Source of the DNA: Kitasatospora sp. GAS204B
GTDB lineage: Bacteria; Actinomycetota; Actinomycetes; Streptomycetales; Streptomycetaceae
Reading direction: 5' to 3'
Assembly (NCBI RefSeq): GCF_029892155.1
Contig: NZ_JARZAG010000007.1
Coordinates: 186,001-250,000 of the forward strand
DNA: 64,000 nt
The notes under the pieces: generated by a model
Told to the model about the DNA's origin: nothing
What the model saw: only the letters and a program-made list of their open reading frames with translations
The model's database searches: none
Shown here: piece after piece, positions 33,926 through 42,433 of the stretch
Layout of the letters: every line of letters begins with the position of its first letter
Numbering within the stretch: the first letter of the stretch is position 1
Program-made: the position numbers and the translations under genes

Positions 33926-34456
33926 TCAGCTCCTGCGGGTCCACGCGGCGAACACTGCGACCACGCTCAGGCAGTCGACGATCACGACGAAGGCGACGAC
34001 GTACGCCTCACCGGAGAAGAGACCTACGGTGAACCTCAGGACCGGTATCGAACACAGCACGGTGAGGGCGGTGACCAGGGCTGCCACGACCGGGGCCAAC
34101 CGGGAGCCGCGCCGGAACGCGATCGTAGTGATCAACCACAGCACGGTCGGTACCGCCGCCAGGACGGCGATGGCAGCCGTCGCGGTCTCGGCCATGCCAG
34201 CTGCGAGGTTGGGGTCGCCGTACTGGTCCACAGTGTTGCCGGCCCGGTCGAGCCGCACGGTGACATAGACGCAGGCGAGCAGCACCACGCTCCACAGCGC
34301 CGTTACCGTGAGTATCAGGCGGAAGGCGAGCCTCGCCCTGCGGGGCACAGCTACGTCGGTGATCGGCACGAAGCCCGACCCTAGTAGTACATGATCCCCC
34401 TGAACCACCCTCGTCCAGTCCGTCCGTTCAGCTGTCCCGTCCCGCGCCCTCGCCAC
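33926..34456 (-). CDS. Four-TM membrane protein, unknown
   Basis: 176 residues with four predicted helices: ~43-66 (LAFRLILTVTALWSVVLLACVY), ~90-112, ~120-140 and ~148-170. A short N-terminal soluble part precedes. No motif identifies a family. The true start may be downstream of 34456, since the first 17 residues are Arg-rich. Confidence 0.55.
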   Translation of the reverse strand: MARARDGTAERTDWTRVVQGDHVLLGSGFVPITDVAVPRRARLAFRLILTVTALWSVVLLACVYVTVRLDRAGNTVDQYGDPNLAAGMAETATAAIAVLAAVPTVLWLITTIAFRRGSRLAPVVAALVTALTVLCSIPVLRFTVGLFSGEAYVVAFVVIVDCLSVVAVFAAWTRRS

Positions 34457-34472
34457 CCGCCGCGTGCACTAG

Positions 34473-34854
34473 GACGTCGGCCAGCTCGACCGGGGCGAAC
34501 AGCGGCGTGAAGTTGTCGACTTCGCCTGGTCATGGCGCGCGGGACCCGACCCGTGGCGCGAGTTCAACGGCGGTATCAGGCACCTGGTCGCCCCGGAACT
34601 CGCCGCCCGGCTACACCGCCGCCGGCCTCACCCCGAAGGACACCAGCCCGGCCGACCTGCGGAAGGCGATCGCCGCCGGCATCCCGCTGACCACCGCGCG
34701 GCCGTGGCCGCACCTGACGACGATCCTCGCCGACGTCCTCACCGCACCCGCCCCCGAGCGCCCGACAGCCGGGGAACTCGCCGACGGCCTCGCCGCGGTG
34801 ACCAGCCGAACGTGCGCGCTACGCGGTCGGGATGCAATGCACCCGTTCGGGTGA
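34473..34854 (+). pseudogene. Protein-kinase remnant, frameshifted
   Basis: In one frame 34485-34610 reads EVVDFAWSWRAGPDPWREFN then GGIRHLVAPELAARLH, resembling a kinase DFG-like segment and the APE motif. In the next frame 34610-34800 reads ADLRKAIAAGIPL and ends ERPTAGELADGL, like the end of a kinase C-lobe. The N-lobe and catalytic loop are absent, and a stop (TAG at 34470) precedes. This is a decayed gene fragment by inspection only. Confidence 0.4.
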
Positions 34855-34904
34855 ACACAACTCCGAGAACATGGATCAGCACAAGCTAGGGATTGCACCT
34901 GCTG

Positions 34905-34932
34905 CGAATATTTCGAATACTTCGATTAGGCT
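34905..34932 (+). promoter_or_regulatory. Promoter/operator of the HTH-PIN module with 9-bp tandem repeats
   Basis: Three 9-bp units in a row, CGAATATTT, CGAATACTT and CGATTAGGC (34905-34931), run into a TAGGCT -10-like box (34927-34932) 16 bp before the ATG. The AT-rich repeats fit an autoregulatory site for the HTH antitoxin. Confidence 0.5.
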
Positions 34933-34948
34933 CGTAGCGGAGGTAGCC

Positions 34949-35413
34949 ATGAGTACTGTCAGCGGCAAGAAGATCGAACCGGGCACCGTCGATGCCGGCC
35001 ACGCCGAACGGGCACTGCGAAGAGTCAACGACTACCTGGCACACACCGCACAGAAGGACGAGGACATCCACGTCCATCTGGAGACCGGTGCCCAGGACGA
35101 GGCTCTCGTCCTGCCCCGGCCGGTGGTGGAGCTGTTCGCCTCCATGCTGGCTGCTCTCGCCAACGGGCAGGGCGTCCAGATCATGCCGGTGGACGCCGAG
35201 CTCACCACCCAGCAGGCGGCCGACCTGTTGAACGTGTCGCGTCCCTACCTGATCGGGTTGCTCGAGTCCGGCGAGATCCCCTTCAGGCTTGTCGGGCGCC
35301 ACCGGCGGATCCGCTTCGCGGATGTCCATCAGTACCTGCGCGAGGACGACGCCAAGCGCAAGGATGCCGCCGACGAGTTGATGCGGCTGGACCAGGAGCT
35401 GGGACTGCTCTGA
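34949..35413 (+). CDS. Excisionase-family HTH antitoxin
   Basis: 154 residues. An N-terminal helical part with a predicted dimer segment (AERALRRVNDYLAHTAQ) precedes a MerR/excisionase-type DNA-binding domain (LTTQQAADLLNVSRPYLIGLLESGEIPFRLVGRHRRIRFADVHQYL) and a charged helix at the end that could bind the toxin. GGAGG sits 5 nt upstream of ATG 34949. The stop is one base before the PIN gene, the standard order antitoxin-toxin. Confidence 0.85.
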   Translation: MSTVSGKKIEPGTVDAGHAERALRRVNDYLAHTAQKDEDIHVHLETGAQDEALVLPRPVVELFASMLAALANGQGVQIMPVDAELTTQQAADLLNVSRPYLIGLLESGEIPFRLVGRHRRIRFADVHQYLREDDAKRKDAADELMRLDQELGLL

Positions 35414-35414
35414 C

Positions 35415-35981
35415 ATGGCCTTTGTCGTGATCTACGACGCGTGCGTGCTCTACCCGAACACGCTTCGAGACCTGCTGATTCGCGTCGGCCAGAAGGGATT
35501 CGTCCGCGCCAGATGGTCCGATCTCATCCTTGATGAGGTCGACCGCAACCTGGCCGAGAACATGAACATCCCGCAGGAGAAGCTGCACCGCCGTCGGCAA
35601 CTGATGAACGGCGCCATCCGAGACTGCCTGGTCACGGGGTTCGAGACCCTCATCGACGGGCTCGAACTACCTGATCCCGACGACCGCCACGTGCTCGCGG
35701 CCGCCATCAAGGCCGGCGCCCAGGTCATCGTCACCGAGAACCGGAAGGACTTCCCCGTCGATCGTCTCGCCAGATGGAACATCGAGCGCAAGAGTGCCGA
35801 CGAGTTCGTCCTGGACCTCATCGATCTGGACGATCGCGTCGTCTACGCCTGCATCCAGGAGATCGCAACATCCCGGCGTCACCCTCCGCAGACCCTCGAT
35901 GACGTCCTGGCCCAACTGGAGAAGTCCGGCCTCAGCCAGTCCGTTGCCGCGCTGCGCCTAGGGCGAGGAGCAGGAAGCTGA
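35415..35981 (+). CDS. PIN-domain toxin (VapC-like RNase)
   Basis: 188 residues. The first strand and Asp are in VVIYDACVLYPN (Asp8); further acidic residues occur at DLILDEV and DPDDRHVLAAAI, and NRKDFP follows, which is the PIN-type metal site arrangement. It should be a Mg-dependent RNase neutralised by the preceding protein. It is longer than classic VapC and has an extra C-terminal helical part. Confidence 0.87.
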   Translation: MAFVVIYDACVLYPNTLRDLLIRVGQKGFVRARWSDLILDEVDRNLAENMNIPQEKLHRRRQLMNGAIRDCLVTGFETLIDGLELPDPDDRHVLAAAIKAGAQVIVTENRKDFPVDRLARWNIERKSADEFVLDLIDLDDRVVYACIQEIATSRRHPPQTLDDVLAQLEKSGLSQSVAALRLGRGAGS

Positions 35982-36015
35982 CGCTTCCACAGGGGACACC
36001 GGACGGGCGAAGCCG

Positions 36016-36052
36016 GCTCGGCCAGATCTCGGAGAACCGGATCTGACCGAGC
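36016..36052. terminator. Bidirectional terminator between PIN and MFS genes
   Basis: GCTCGGCCAGATC and GATCTGACCGAGC pair with one mismatch in 13 around an 11-nt loop, in the spacer between two convergent genes. Confidence 0.7.
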
Positions 36053-36068
36053 GTCACACGACGTCCCG

Positions 36069-37571
36069 TCAGCAGGCCGCCGCCAGCTCCCGCTCGCGCG
36101 CCCGCGACGGCGACTCCGCCGGCTGCGCCTGCCGTGGCACGAACGCCACCACCCGGCCGCCGCTCCCCCGGTGCAGGTCGACCCGCAGGCGCAGGTCGGC
36201 GCAGCGGGCCAGGACCAGGCCGATCACCGCCGCGGCCAGTGCCGAGACCAGGCCGCAGGCCAGCAGGCCGACCCGGGGGCCGTAGGCGGCGGTGGCCCAG
36301 CCGACCAGCGGGGCGCCGACGGGGGTGCCGCCGGTGAAGACCAGGACCAGCAGGCCCATCACCCGACCGCGCATCTCGGGTTCGGTGGCCAGTTGCACGT
36401 AGGAGTTGACCGCCGTGTTGAAGGTCAGGCCGCAGATCCCGACCAGGGTGAGCAGCACCGCGAAGCTCCAGTACCCGGGCGCCCCGGCGGCCAGCACCTC
36501 CAGCACGCCGAAGCTCAGCGCCGCGCCGGTCAGCCAGCGCAGGCGCGGGTTGCCCCGGCGGGCGGCGTAGAGCGCGCCGGCCAGCGAGCCGAGTGCCATC
36601 GCGGTGTTCAGCAGGCCGTACCGGCCGGGGCCGACGTGGAAGGTTTCGTGGGCGAAGCCGGCGAGCAGGGTGGGGAAGTTGAAGCCGAAGGTCCCGATGA
36701 ACCCGGCCAGCACCAGCGGCCACATCAGGTCCGGCCGCTCCCGCACGTAGTGCAGTCCCTCGCGCAGCTGGCCCTTCTGGCGTGGGATCCGCTCCACCGG
36801 GCGCAGTTCGCTGGTCCGCATCGCCAGCAGTCCGCCGATCACCGCCGCGAAGGAGACCGCGTTGAGCGCGAACGCCCAGCCACTGCCGACCGCCGCGATC
36901 AGCAGGCCGGCCACCGCCGGGCCGACCAGCCGGGCGGTCTGGAAGTTGGCGGCGTTCAGGCTGACCGCGTTGCTCAGGTGCTCGGGGCCGACCATCTCGG
37001 AGACGAAGGCCTGCCGGGTCGGCGTGTCCACCACGGTGACCAGGCCGAGCAGCAGCGCGAAGGCGTAGACGTGGTACTCGGTCACCACGCCGGTGATCGT
37101 CATCACGGCCAGCACGGCGGCCAGCAGGCCCATCGCGCCCTGGGTGACGATCAGCAGCCGCCGCTTGGGCATCCGGTCGGCGAGCACGCCGCCGAAGAGG
37201 CCGAGCAGCAGGGTGGGCAGGAACTGCATGGCGGTGGTGATGCCGACCGCGAGCGGGCTGCCGGTGAGGCTCAGCACCAGCCAGTCCTGGGCGATGCGCT
37301 GCATCCAGCTGCCGGTGTTGCTGACGATCTGCCCGGCGAAGAAGTACCGGTAGTTGCGAACCCGCAGCGAGGAGAAGGTCCCCGTCGGGCGGGTGAACCG
37401 GGTCGAGGCCGCGGTTCCCGGTGCGGCGGGCTCAGCCGCCGCGGTGCGTTCGCAGGGGTCGTCGTCGCCGGGCGAAGTCACCGGCGTGGCCACGGGAGTG
37501 GCGAGGTTGGTGGTCGGGATGGTGGTGTCGTCGGGACGGTTGGCGGCGCCGGCTGCGCCCTGCGGTATCAC
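36069..37571 (-). CDS. MFS multidrug/enterobactin-exporter-type transporter
   Basis: 500 residues. After a ~65-residue Thr/Pro-rich cytoplasmic N-terminus comes the MFS_3 pattern: RNYRYFFAGQIVSNTGSWMQRIAQDWLVL, GGVLADRMPKRRLLIV (the A-loop motif), PTRQAFVSEMV and MRGRVMGLLVLVFTGGTPVGAP. It expels an unknown compound by proton antiport. It lies 121 bp downstream of a marR gene on the same strand; the pair matches the common marR-exporter operon. GTG 37571 has GAGGGGAG 6 nt upstream. Confidence 0.92.
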   Translation of the reverse strand: MIPQGAAGAANRPDDTTIPTTNLATPVATPVTSPGDDDPCERTAAAEPAAPGTAASTRFTRPTGTFSSLRVRNYRYFFAGQIVSNTGSWMQRIAQDWLVLSLTGSPLAVGITTAMQFLPTLLLGLFGGVLADRMPKRRLLIVTQGAMGLLAAVLAVMTITGVVTEYHVYAFALLLGLVTVVDTPTRQAFVSEMVGPEHLSNAVSLNAANFQTARLVGPAVAGLLIAAVGSGWAFALNAVSFAAVIGGLLAMRTSELRPVERIPRQKGQLREGLHYVRERPDLMWPLVLAGFIGTFGFNFPTLLAGFAHETFHVGPGRYGLLNTAMALGSLAGALYAARRGNPRLRWLTGAALSFGVLEVLAAGAPGYWSFAVLLTLVGICGLTFNTAVNSYVQLATEPEMRGRVMGLLVLVFTGGTPVGAPLVGWATAAYGPRVGLLACGLVSALAAAVIGLVLARCADLRLRVDLHRGSGGRVVAFVPRQAQPAESPSRARERELAAAC

Positions 37572-37692
37572 GTACTGCTCCCCTCGGGGCGCGGCCTCGG
37601 CATGGGCCGGGGCCGCGCTGCTGGTCTTCCTGGTCGATCCTGCGGTGATGCGGTCGTCCTCTCTGTCGTCCGGTGCATCCGGCTGCGGTGCG

Positions 37693-38127
37693 CTACAGGT
37701 GCGCGAGCTTGTACAGCGCGGGCGCCGCCGCGCGCACGCTCGCCCACTCCTCCTCGGTCAGCCCGGAGGCCAGCTCCGCGAGCCAGGCGTTGCGCCGCCT
37801 ACGGCTCTCGTCGAGGATCGCCGCGGCCTGGTCGGTCATGCTGACCACCACCTGCCGCCGGTCCTCGGGATGCGGCTCCCGCCGCACCAGCCCCTTCTCC
37901 TCCAACATCGCGATGATTCGCGTCATCGACGGCGGCTGCACATGCTCCCGCCGCGCCAACTCCCCCGGTGTCGCACTCCCACACCGGGCCAGCGTCCCCA
38001 GCACCCCCATCTCGGTAGGGCTGAGCGACTGCTCCACATGCTGGTGCCGCAATCTGCGCGCCAGCCGCATCACGGACGACCGCAGCTGACTGACAGCGGC
38101 GAGGTCGCCCTCGGACATCTCGGACAT
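37693..38127 (-). CDS. MarR-family transcriptional regulator
   Basis: 144 residues with the winged HTH of MarR proteins: LSPTEMGVLGTLARCGSATPGELARREHVQPPSMTRIIAMLEEKGLVRREPHPEDRRQVVV (the DxRxxx wing). It should repress itself and the exporter, being relieved by a phenolic or drug-like ligand. A dyad at 38133-38158 lies just upstream. Confidence 0.93.
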   Translation of the reverse strand: MSEMSEGDLAAVSQLRSSVMRLARRLRHQHVEQSLSPTEMGVLGTLARCGSATPGELARREHVQPPSMTRIIAMLEEKGLVRREPHPEDRRQVVVSMTDQAAAILDESRRRRNAWLAELASGLTEEEWASVRAAAPALYKLAHL

Positions 38128-38132
38128 GATAC

Positions 38133-38158
38133 TTAGGATACGTCATTACCCAAACTAA
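38133..38158. promoter_or_regulatory. Candidate MarR operator, AT-rich dyad
   Basis: An imperfect inverted repeat with TTAG/CTAA ends and inner GGGTA/TATCC arms, in the AT-rich stretch (38128-38165) immediately upstream of marR. MarR proteins usually bind such 20-26-bp dyads next to their own start. Confidence 0.4.
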
Positions 38159-38163
38159 TTAAA

Positions 38164-38331
38164 AATCGGCATGCCACTCTCGCGGGACGGAGCCACGCAG
38201 AGGAGGACCAGGAGGATCTTCGACTGGCCCGCGAGGCGATGACCGAGAACGGGCCCACCGCGACCCTGGCAGAGATGACGGCAGAGACCATGGCCCGCCC
38301 TGAACGGCGCGACTCGATCTCCGGCGGCTGA
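38164..38331 (+). pseudogene. 5'-truncated antitoxin-like fragment
   Basis: An open frame without a usable start ends in EEDQEDLRLAREAMTENG, PTATLAEMTAE and a stop at 38331. The segment resembles the C-terminal half of small type II antitoxins (a x-LAREALAEDGPTRTLDEV-type pattern). No N-terminal DNA-binding part and no toxin partner is adjacent, so it is read as a leftover. Confidence 0.35.
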
Positions 38332-38403
38332 GGCCTGCAGCTCCGCCCCGGCCGAGGCCGGCCAAACTGAAGCTCCGCTCAGCCGTCCTCTCCTGACGAA
38401 GCC

Positions 38404-39327
38404 TCAGTGCGGAAAAGCCCGCCGCGCCCGCCAGCTGGTGTGCTCGCGGGCCACCGCGTCCTCCACGTCGCCGGCCAGCAGCGACCAGGTGGCCTCGGCG
38501 TCCGGGTCGTTCACGTCCATGGCGGTCAACTTGCCCCAGACCACGTCGAGTTCCTTGGCGGCGAGCTGGTAGGCCGAGACCAGCGGGCGCAGTTGCTTCA
38601 GCTGGGTCCAGGCGATGATCGCGGCGGCGGCGGCCGAGCAGGCGCCGAAGATGCTCACCGAGATCGCGCCCAGCGCCTGTGCCACGGCCGCCGCACCGCC
38701 GACGATCATCAGGGCCACGATGCCCAGGCCCCAGGAGACGGACTGCGACTCGCAGGCGTCCGCCTTGGCCAGGTACCAGGTGCGCTGGCCCTCCACCCGC
38801 ACCCGCAGGTACATGGTGCGCCGGGCGGGCAGCTCGGCGGCCCGCAGCGCGCGCATGCCGTCGGTGATCTCGGGCACCGCGCCGGGGGCGAGCGCGCCGG
38901 TCTCCTCGAAGTTCCGCAGCAGGTCGGCGACTTGCGCCCGGTACTCCTCGTCCACCTCGGGCGAGTCGGCCGGGCCGCCGAACGGGCGGGCCCGCACGGT
39001 GTACTTCCAGGCCAGCGTCTTCACCGACTCGGCGGCGGCCCGCGCCCCGTACCACTGGGCCTGCGGATTGACCCGGCGCAGCCGGGACCAGAAGTACCCG
39101 GCCAGCAGGAAGGCGGCCACCGAGACGAACGGCGCGGCGCTGGTCTTCCCGTGGCCGCTGGGCGCGATCACGGCGCTGACCGCGGCCGCGACCACCAGCA
39201 TCAGGATCATTCCGCGGTACCAGCGCAGTGTCTGCCGCTGTCCTTCGATCGACGCCCGGTCGGCCGTCTGGAACGGTTCCGGCAGGAAGTCCGCCTCGTC
39301 GATACCGGTTGGATCCCAACGCTCCAT
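38404..39327 (-). CDS. DUF4231/SLATT-type membrane protein (copy 2)
   Basis: 307 residues, clearly paralogous to the protein at 14956: RRVNPQAQWYGARAAAESV, TLAWKYTVRA, YLRVRVEGQRTWYLAKADA and DAVAREHTSWRARRA align in order. Two hydrophobic hairpins are present (~40-85 and ~200-245). ATG 39327 was chosen because GAGGGGG lies upstream, inside the longer GTG frame (39345). It has no adjacent sensor gene here. Confidence 0.82.
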   Translation of the reverse strand: MERWDPTGIDEADFLPEPFQTADRASIEGQRQTLRWYRGMILMLVVAAAVSAVIAPSGHGKTSAAPFVSVAAFLLAGYFWSRLRRVNPQAQWYGARAAAESVKTLAWKYTVRARPFGGPADSPEVDEEYRAQVADLLRNFEETGALAPGAVPEITDGMRALRAAELPARRTMYLRVRVEGQRTWYLAKADACESQSVSWGLGIVALMIVGGAAAVAQALGAISVSIFGACSAAAAAIIAWTQLKQLRPLVSAYQLAAKELDVVWGKLTAMDVNDPDAEATWSLLAGDVEDAVAREHTSWRARRAFPH

Positions 39328-39379
39328 CGGCCAGTGCCCCCTCACGACTCACCCGGCAGTATGCCCAGCCCCAACTCGG

Positions 39380-39622
39380 CTACACAGCGCGCTTTCCGGA
39401 CACTCGTGCGGACAATCCGGCTACTCGCGCGCCGCCGGCCGGGACGACGGCCGCCACCAGGGCCACCACCGCGCACAGCACCCCGAGTTCGGCGACCACC
39501 AGCCAGGGACCGCCCAGCACCTCGGCGCCCAGCGGGATCGCCCCGACCAGCCGGCACAGTGCGGCCCACGCCCCACCCACGCAGAGCAGCGTCGACCTGG
39601 CGATCCGCATCACTGTCAGCAT
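39380..39622 (-). CDS. Small two-TM membrane protein
   Basis: 80 residues: a basic N-terminus, helices ~10-30 (TLLCVGGAWAALCRLVGAI) and ~38-62 (PWLVVAELGVLCAVVALVAAVV), and a basic tail, giving an in-in topology. It is upstream of and co-directional with the DUF4231 gene by ~50 bp. No clear ribosome site, so expression is uncertain. Confidence 0.4.
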   Translation of the reverse strand: MLTVMRIARSTLLCVGGAWAALCRLVGAIPLGAEVLGGPWLVVAELGVLCAVVALVAAVVPAGGARVAGLSARVSGKRAV

Positions 39623-39706
39623 GCTGACGATGATTCAGCCCGAGCCGCCCCGGCCGGTATCCGGAACGTCCCCCAGCGGACCCTGATCCCGCCCTAGCCT
39701 TCCCCT

Positions 39707-40324
39707 ATGACCGGGCCCCTGATCTGGTACGCCGCCTACGGCTCCAACCTGCACCTGGTCCGCCTCACCGCCTACCTCGCCGGCGGTCAGCCACCCGGTG
39801 GCGCCCGGGTCTACCCGGGCTGCCGCGACCCGAGCCCGCCGCGCGCGATGCGCCCGATCACGCTGCCGGGGCGGGTGCACTTCGCCCTGGAGTCCGCCGT
39901 CTGGACCGGCGGCATGGCCTTCTACGACCCGCTCGACCCCGGCGACACCCCCGCCCGCGCCTACCTGCTCACCGCCGAGCAGTTCGCCGACCTCGCCGCC
40001 CAGGAGATGCGCCGCCCACCCGGCACCGACCTCGACCTCACCCCCGCCCTCACCCACGGCCGCGCCACCCTGGGCCCGGGCCGCTACGAGACCCTGGTGC
40101 ACCCCGGCACCCTCGACGGCCTGCCCCTGCTCACCTTCACCGCCCCCTGGCGCACCGCCGACGCCCCCCTCGCCCCGCCGTCGCTCGGCTACCTGCGCCA
40201 CCTCGCCGCCGGCCTGCGCGAGTCCCACGCCTGGCCCACCGACCGGATCGCCGCCTACCTCAGCACCCGCCCGGGCGCGGCGGGCCACTGGAGCGCCGCG
40301 GCACTCACCGAGTTGCTCGCCTGA
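39707..40324 (+). CDS. Gamma-glutamylcyclotransferase-like (GGCT/AIG2 fold) protein
   Basis: 205 residues beginning LIWYAAYGSNLHLVRLTAYLAGG, the YGSNL signature of the GGCT-like fold. The expected catalytic Glu region may be in the HFALESAVWTGGMAFYDP segment. It may act on gamma-glutamyl or similar amines. TAGCCT (39695-39700) ends 6 nt before the ATG, so a leaderless transcript is predicted. Confidence 0.75.
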   Translation: MTGPLIWYAAYGSNLHLVRLTAYLAGGQPPGGARVYPGCRDPSPPRAMRPITLPGRVHFALESAVWTGGMAFYDPLDPGDTPARAYLLTAEQFADLAAQEMRRPPGTDLDLTPALTHGRATLGPGRYETLVHPGTLDGLPLLTFTAPWRTADAPLAPPSLGYLRHLAAGLRESHAWPTDRIAAYLSTRPGAAGHWSAAALTELLA

Positions 40325-40331
40325 CCAGACC

Positions 40332-40751
40332 TCAGTTTGCAGTGCCCGCAGGGACCACCCATCGCGTGCGCTGTCCGGTGATGGCCGCGATCATGTCGTA
40401 GTCGCCGTCGTAGTGCAGCACCGTCACCCCATGCCGCTCAGCGGTCGCTGCGATGAGCATGTCGGCCATCGACAGCGCTCGATGGTCGCCGCGGAACAGC
40501 GCCTGACTCTGGATCTCCTTGGCACGGTCCCAGACCTCGTCCGTGCAGGGCAGGTGGTCGAACCCGGTGAGCAGGTGGCGGAGCCGCTCCGCCTCGACCG
40601 CCGAGCGGGCGCTGTGCAGGACCTCCATCTCGACAGCCGCGCTCACCGCGAGCAGCGCCCGCTGGGAGAGGTCGTCGAGTACGGGTCGCACGGCGGGCTT
40701 GCCCCAGCGGGCAAGCGCCGACTTGTCGATCAGGTAGCGCTCTCGGCTCAC
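40332..40751 (-). CDS. vapC: VapC-type PIN toxin
   Basis: 139 residues of canonical VapC length. Acidic site residues: Asp in RYLIDKSALARW, Glu in VSAAVEMEVLHSAR, Asp94-region in ALSMADMLIAATAERHG and Asp in VLHYDGDYDMIA. It should cleave tRNA or rRNA when free. Its start overlaps the antitoxin stop by 4 bp (ATGA). Confidence 0.93.
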   Translation of the reverse strand: MSRERYLIDKSALARWGKPAVRPVLDDLSQRALLAVSAAVEMEVLHSARSAVEAERLRHLLTGFDHLPCTDEVWDRAKEIQSQALFRGDHRALSMADMLIAATAERHGVTVLHYDGDYDMIAAITGQRTRWVVPAGTAN

Positions 40752-40948
40752 GCCGCCGCCTGATCGCCCGGCTCATCGAGAAGGTTGAACTCGCCACTGG
40801 CAATGGCGTCCGCGAACTCTATCCGGCGGGCCAGCTTCACGGCCTCGAGCAGGGCGGCATTGACGGTCGCGACCTTGGTCTTCGTACCGAAGAGCTGCTG
40901 CGCCTCGGCCAGCAGATCATCGTCGAGGTCGATAACGGTGCGTGCCAT
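40748..40948 (-). CDS. vapB: VapB-type ribbon-helix-helix antitoxin
   Basis: 66 residues starting ARTVIDLDDDLLAEAQQLFGTKTKVATVNAALLEAV, the standard VapB RHH domain, followed by a toxin-binding tail (IEFADAIASGEFNLL). ATG 40948 has GGAGGA 5-6 nt upstream and is preferred over the frame extension to 40975. It forms a complete VapBC module with the next gene. Confidence 0.92.
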   Translation of the reverse strand: MARTVIDLDDDLLAEAQQLFGTKTKVATVNAALLEAVKLARRIEFADAIASGEFNLLDEPGDQAAA

Positions 40949-41026
40949 GGTCGCTCCTCCAGAGGCCGACAACAAGACAACGACATCAATCCCCGCGCAC
41001 GACAGATATAAATTGCCGAATTCGCC

Positions 41027-42433
41027 CTACTTCGCCAGCCCCAGCGCCGGCATCATGTAGTAGAAGGCGAACACTCCCGCCACCACGTACAGCGCCACCG
41101 GCACGCTTCGCCAGCGTCCGGTCGCCACCCGCAGGACGCAGAAGGTGATGAATCCCATCCCGATGCCGTTGGTGATGCTGTAGGTGAACGGCATCAGCAC
41201 CATGGTCAGGAAGGCCGGCATCGCGATCGTGTAGTCGCTCCAGTCGATCTCGCGGATCGAGTTGGCCAGGATCAGGAAGCCCACCGTGACCAGCGCCGGG
41301 GTGGCGGCCTGGGCCGGGACCATGGTGGCCAGCGGGGTCAGGAGGAGCGCGATCATGAAGAGCGCACCGGTGACCAGGCTGGCGAAGCCGGTGCGGGCGC
41401 CCTCGCCGACGCCCGCCGTCGACTCGACGAAGCAGGTGTTGGCCGAGGAGGAGGTGGCGCCGCCGAGCGCGGTGGCGATGCCGTCGACCATCAGGACCCG
41501 GTTGATGCCGGGCAGGTCGCCCTTCTCGTCGAGCAGGTGGGCCTCGTCGGCGACGCCGAGGATGGTGCCCATGGCGTCGAAGAAGGCGCTCATCAGCACG
41601 GTGAAGACGAAGAGGATCCCGGTCAGCGCGCCGACGTAGTGGAAGCCGCCGAACAGGCTGACCTTGCCGACCAGCGAGAAGTCGGGGCTGGCCACCGGGT
41701 CGCCCGGCCACTTGGGGACGGTCAGGCCCCAGGCGTCGGCGGGCAGGTTCGCCAGCTTCTGGATCACCAGGGCCAGCCCGGTCATCGCCGCGATCGAGAT
41801 CAGGATCGCGCCCGGCACCTTGCGCACCACCAGCACCATGGTGAGCAGCACGCCGAGCATGAAGACCAGCACCGGCCAGCCGTGCAGGTGACCACCGGTC
41901 CCGAGCTCCAGCGGGACGGTGGTGTGGGCGATGTCGGGGACCCGGCTGACGAAGCCGGAGTCGACCAGGCCGACCAGGGTGATGAAGAGGCCGATGCCGA
42001 TCGCGATCGCCTTGCGCAGCCCGAGCGGCACGGCGGTCATCACCCGCTCGCGCAGGCCGGTGGCGACCAGCAGCATGATGCAGAAGCCGGCCAGCACGAC
42101 CATGCCCATCGCGTCCGGCCAGGTCATCTTGGGCGCCAGCTGGAGCGCCACGACGGTGTTCACGCCCAGGCCCGCGGCCAGGCCGATCGGGACGTTGCCG
42201 ATCACCGCCATCAGCAGCGTGGTCAGGCCCGCGGTCAGCGCGGTGGCCGTGACCAGCTGCGGGAAACTCAGCGACTGCTTGTTGATGTCCACGGCGTTGG
42301 ACAGGATGATCGGATTCAGCACCAGGATGTAGGCCATGGTGAAGAAGGTGGCGACACCGCCACGGATCTCCCGCGCCACGCTGGAGCCGCGCTCGGAGAT
42401 CCGGAAGTAGCGGTCGATGGCCGCGGAAGGCAT
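41027..42433 (-). CDS. NCS2-family purine permease (AzgA/guanine-hypoxanthine type)
   Basis: 468 residues, about 13-14 transmembrane helices. Family motifs are clear: RGGVATFFTMAYILVLNP, VPIGLAAGLGVNTVVAL, FFDAMGTILGVADEA and GGATSSSANTCFVESTAGVGEGARTG. It imports adenine, guanine or hypoxanthine with protons. AGAGGA precedes the ATG and CATACT is a likely -10 about 45 nt upstream. Divergent from the DUF2530 gene. Confidence 0.94.
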   Translation of the reverse strand: MPSAAIDRYFRISERGSSVAREIRGGVATFFTMAYILVLNPIILSNAVDINKQSLSFPQLVTATALTAGLTTLLMAVIGNVPIGLAAGLGVNTVVALQLAPKMTWPDAMGMVVLAGFCIMLLVATGLRERVMTAVPLGLRKAIAIGIGLFITLVGLVDSGFVSRVPDIAHTTVPLELGTGGHLHGWPVLVFMLGVLLTMVLVVRKVPGAILISIAAMTGLALVIQKLANLPADAWGLTVPKWPGDPVASPDFSLVGKVSLFGGFHYVGALTGILFVFTVLMSAFFDAMGTILGVADEAHLLDEKGDLPGINRVLMVDGIATALGGATSSSANTCFVESTAGVGEGARTGFASLVTGALFMIALLLTPLATMVPAQAATPALVTVGFLILANSIREIDWSDYTIAMPAFLTMVLMPFTYSITNGIGMGFITFCVLRVATGRWRSVPVALYVVAGVFAFYYMMPALGLAK

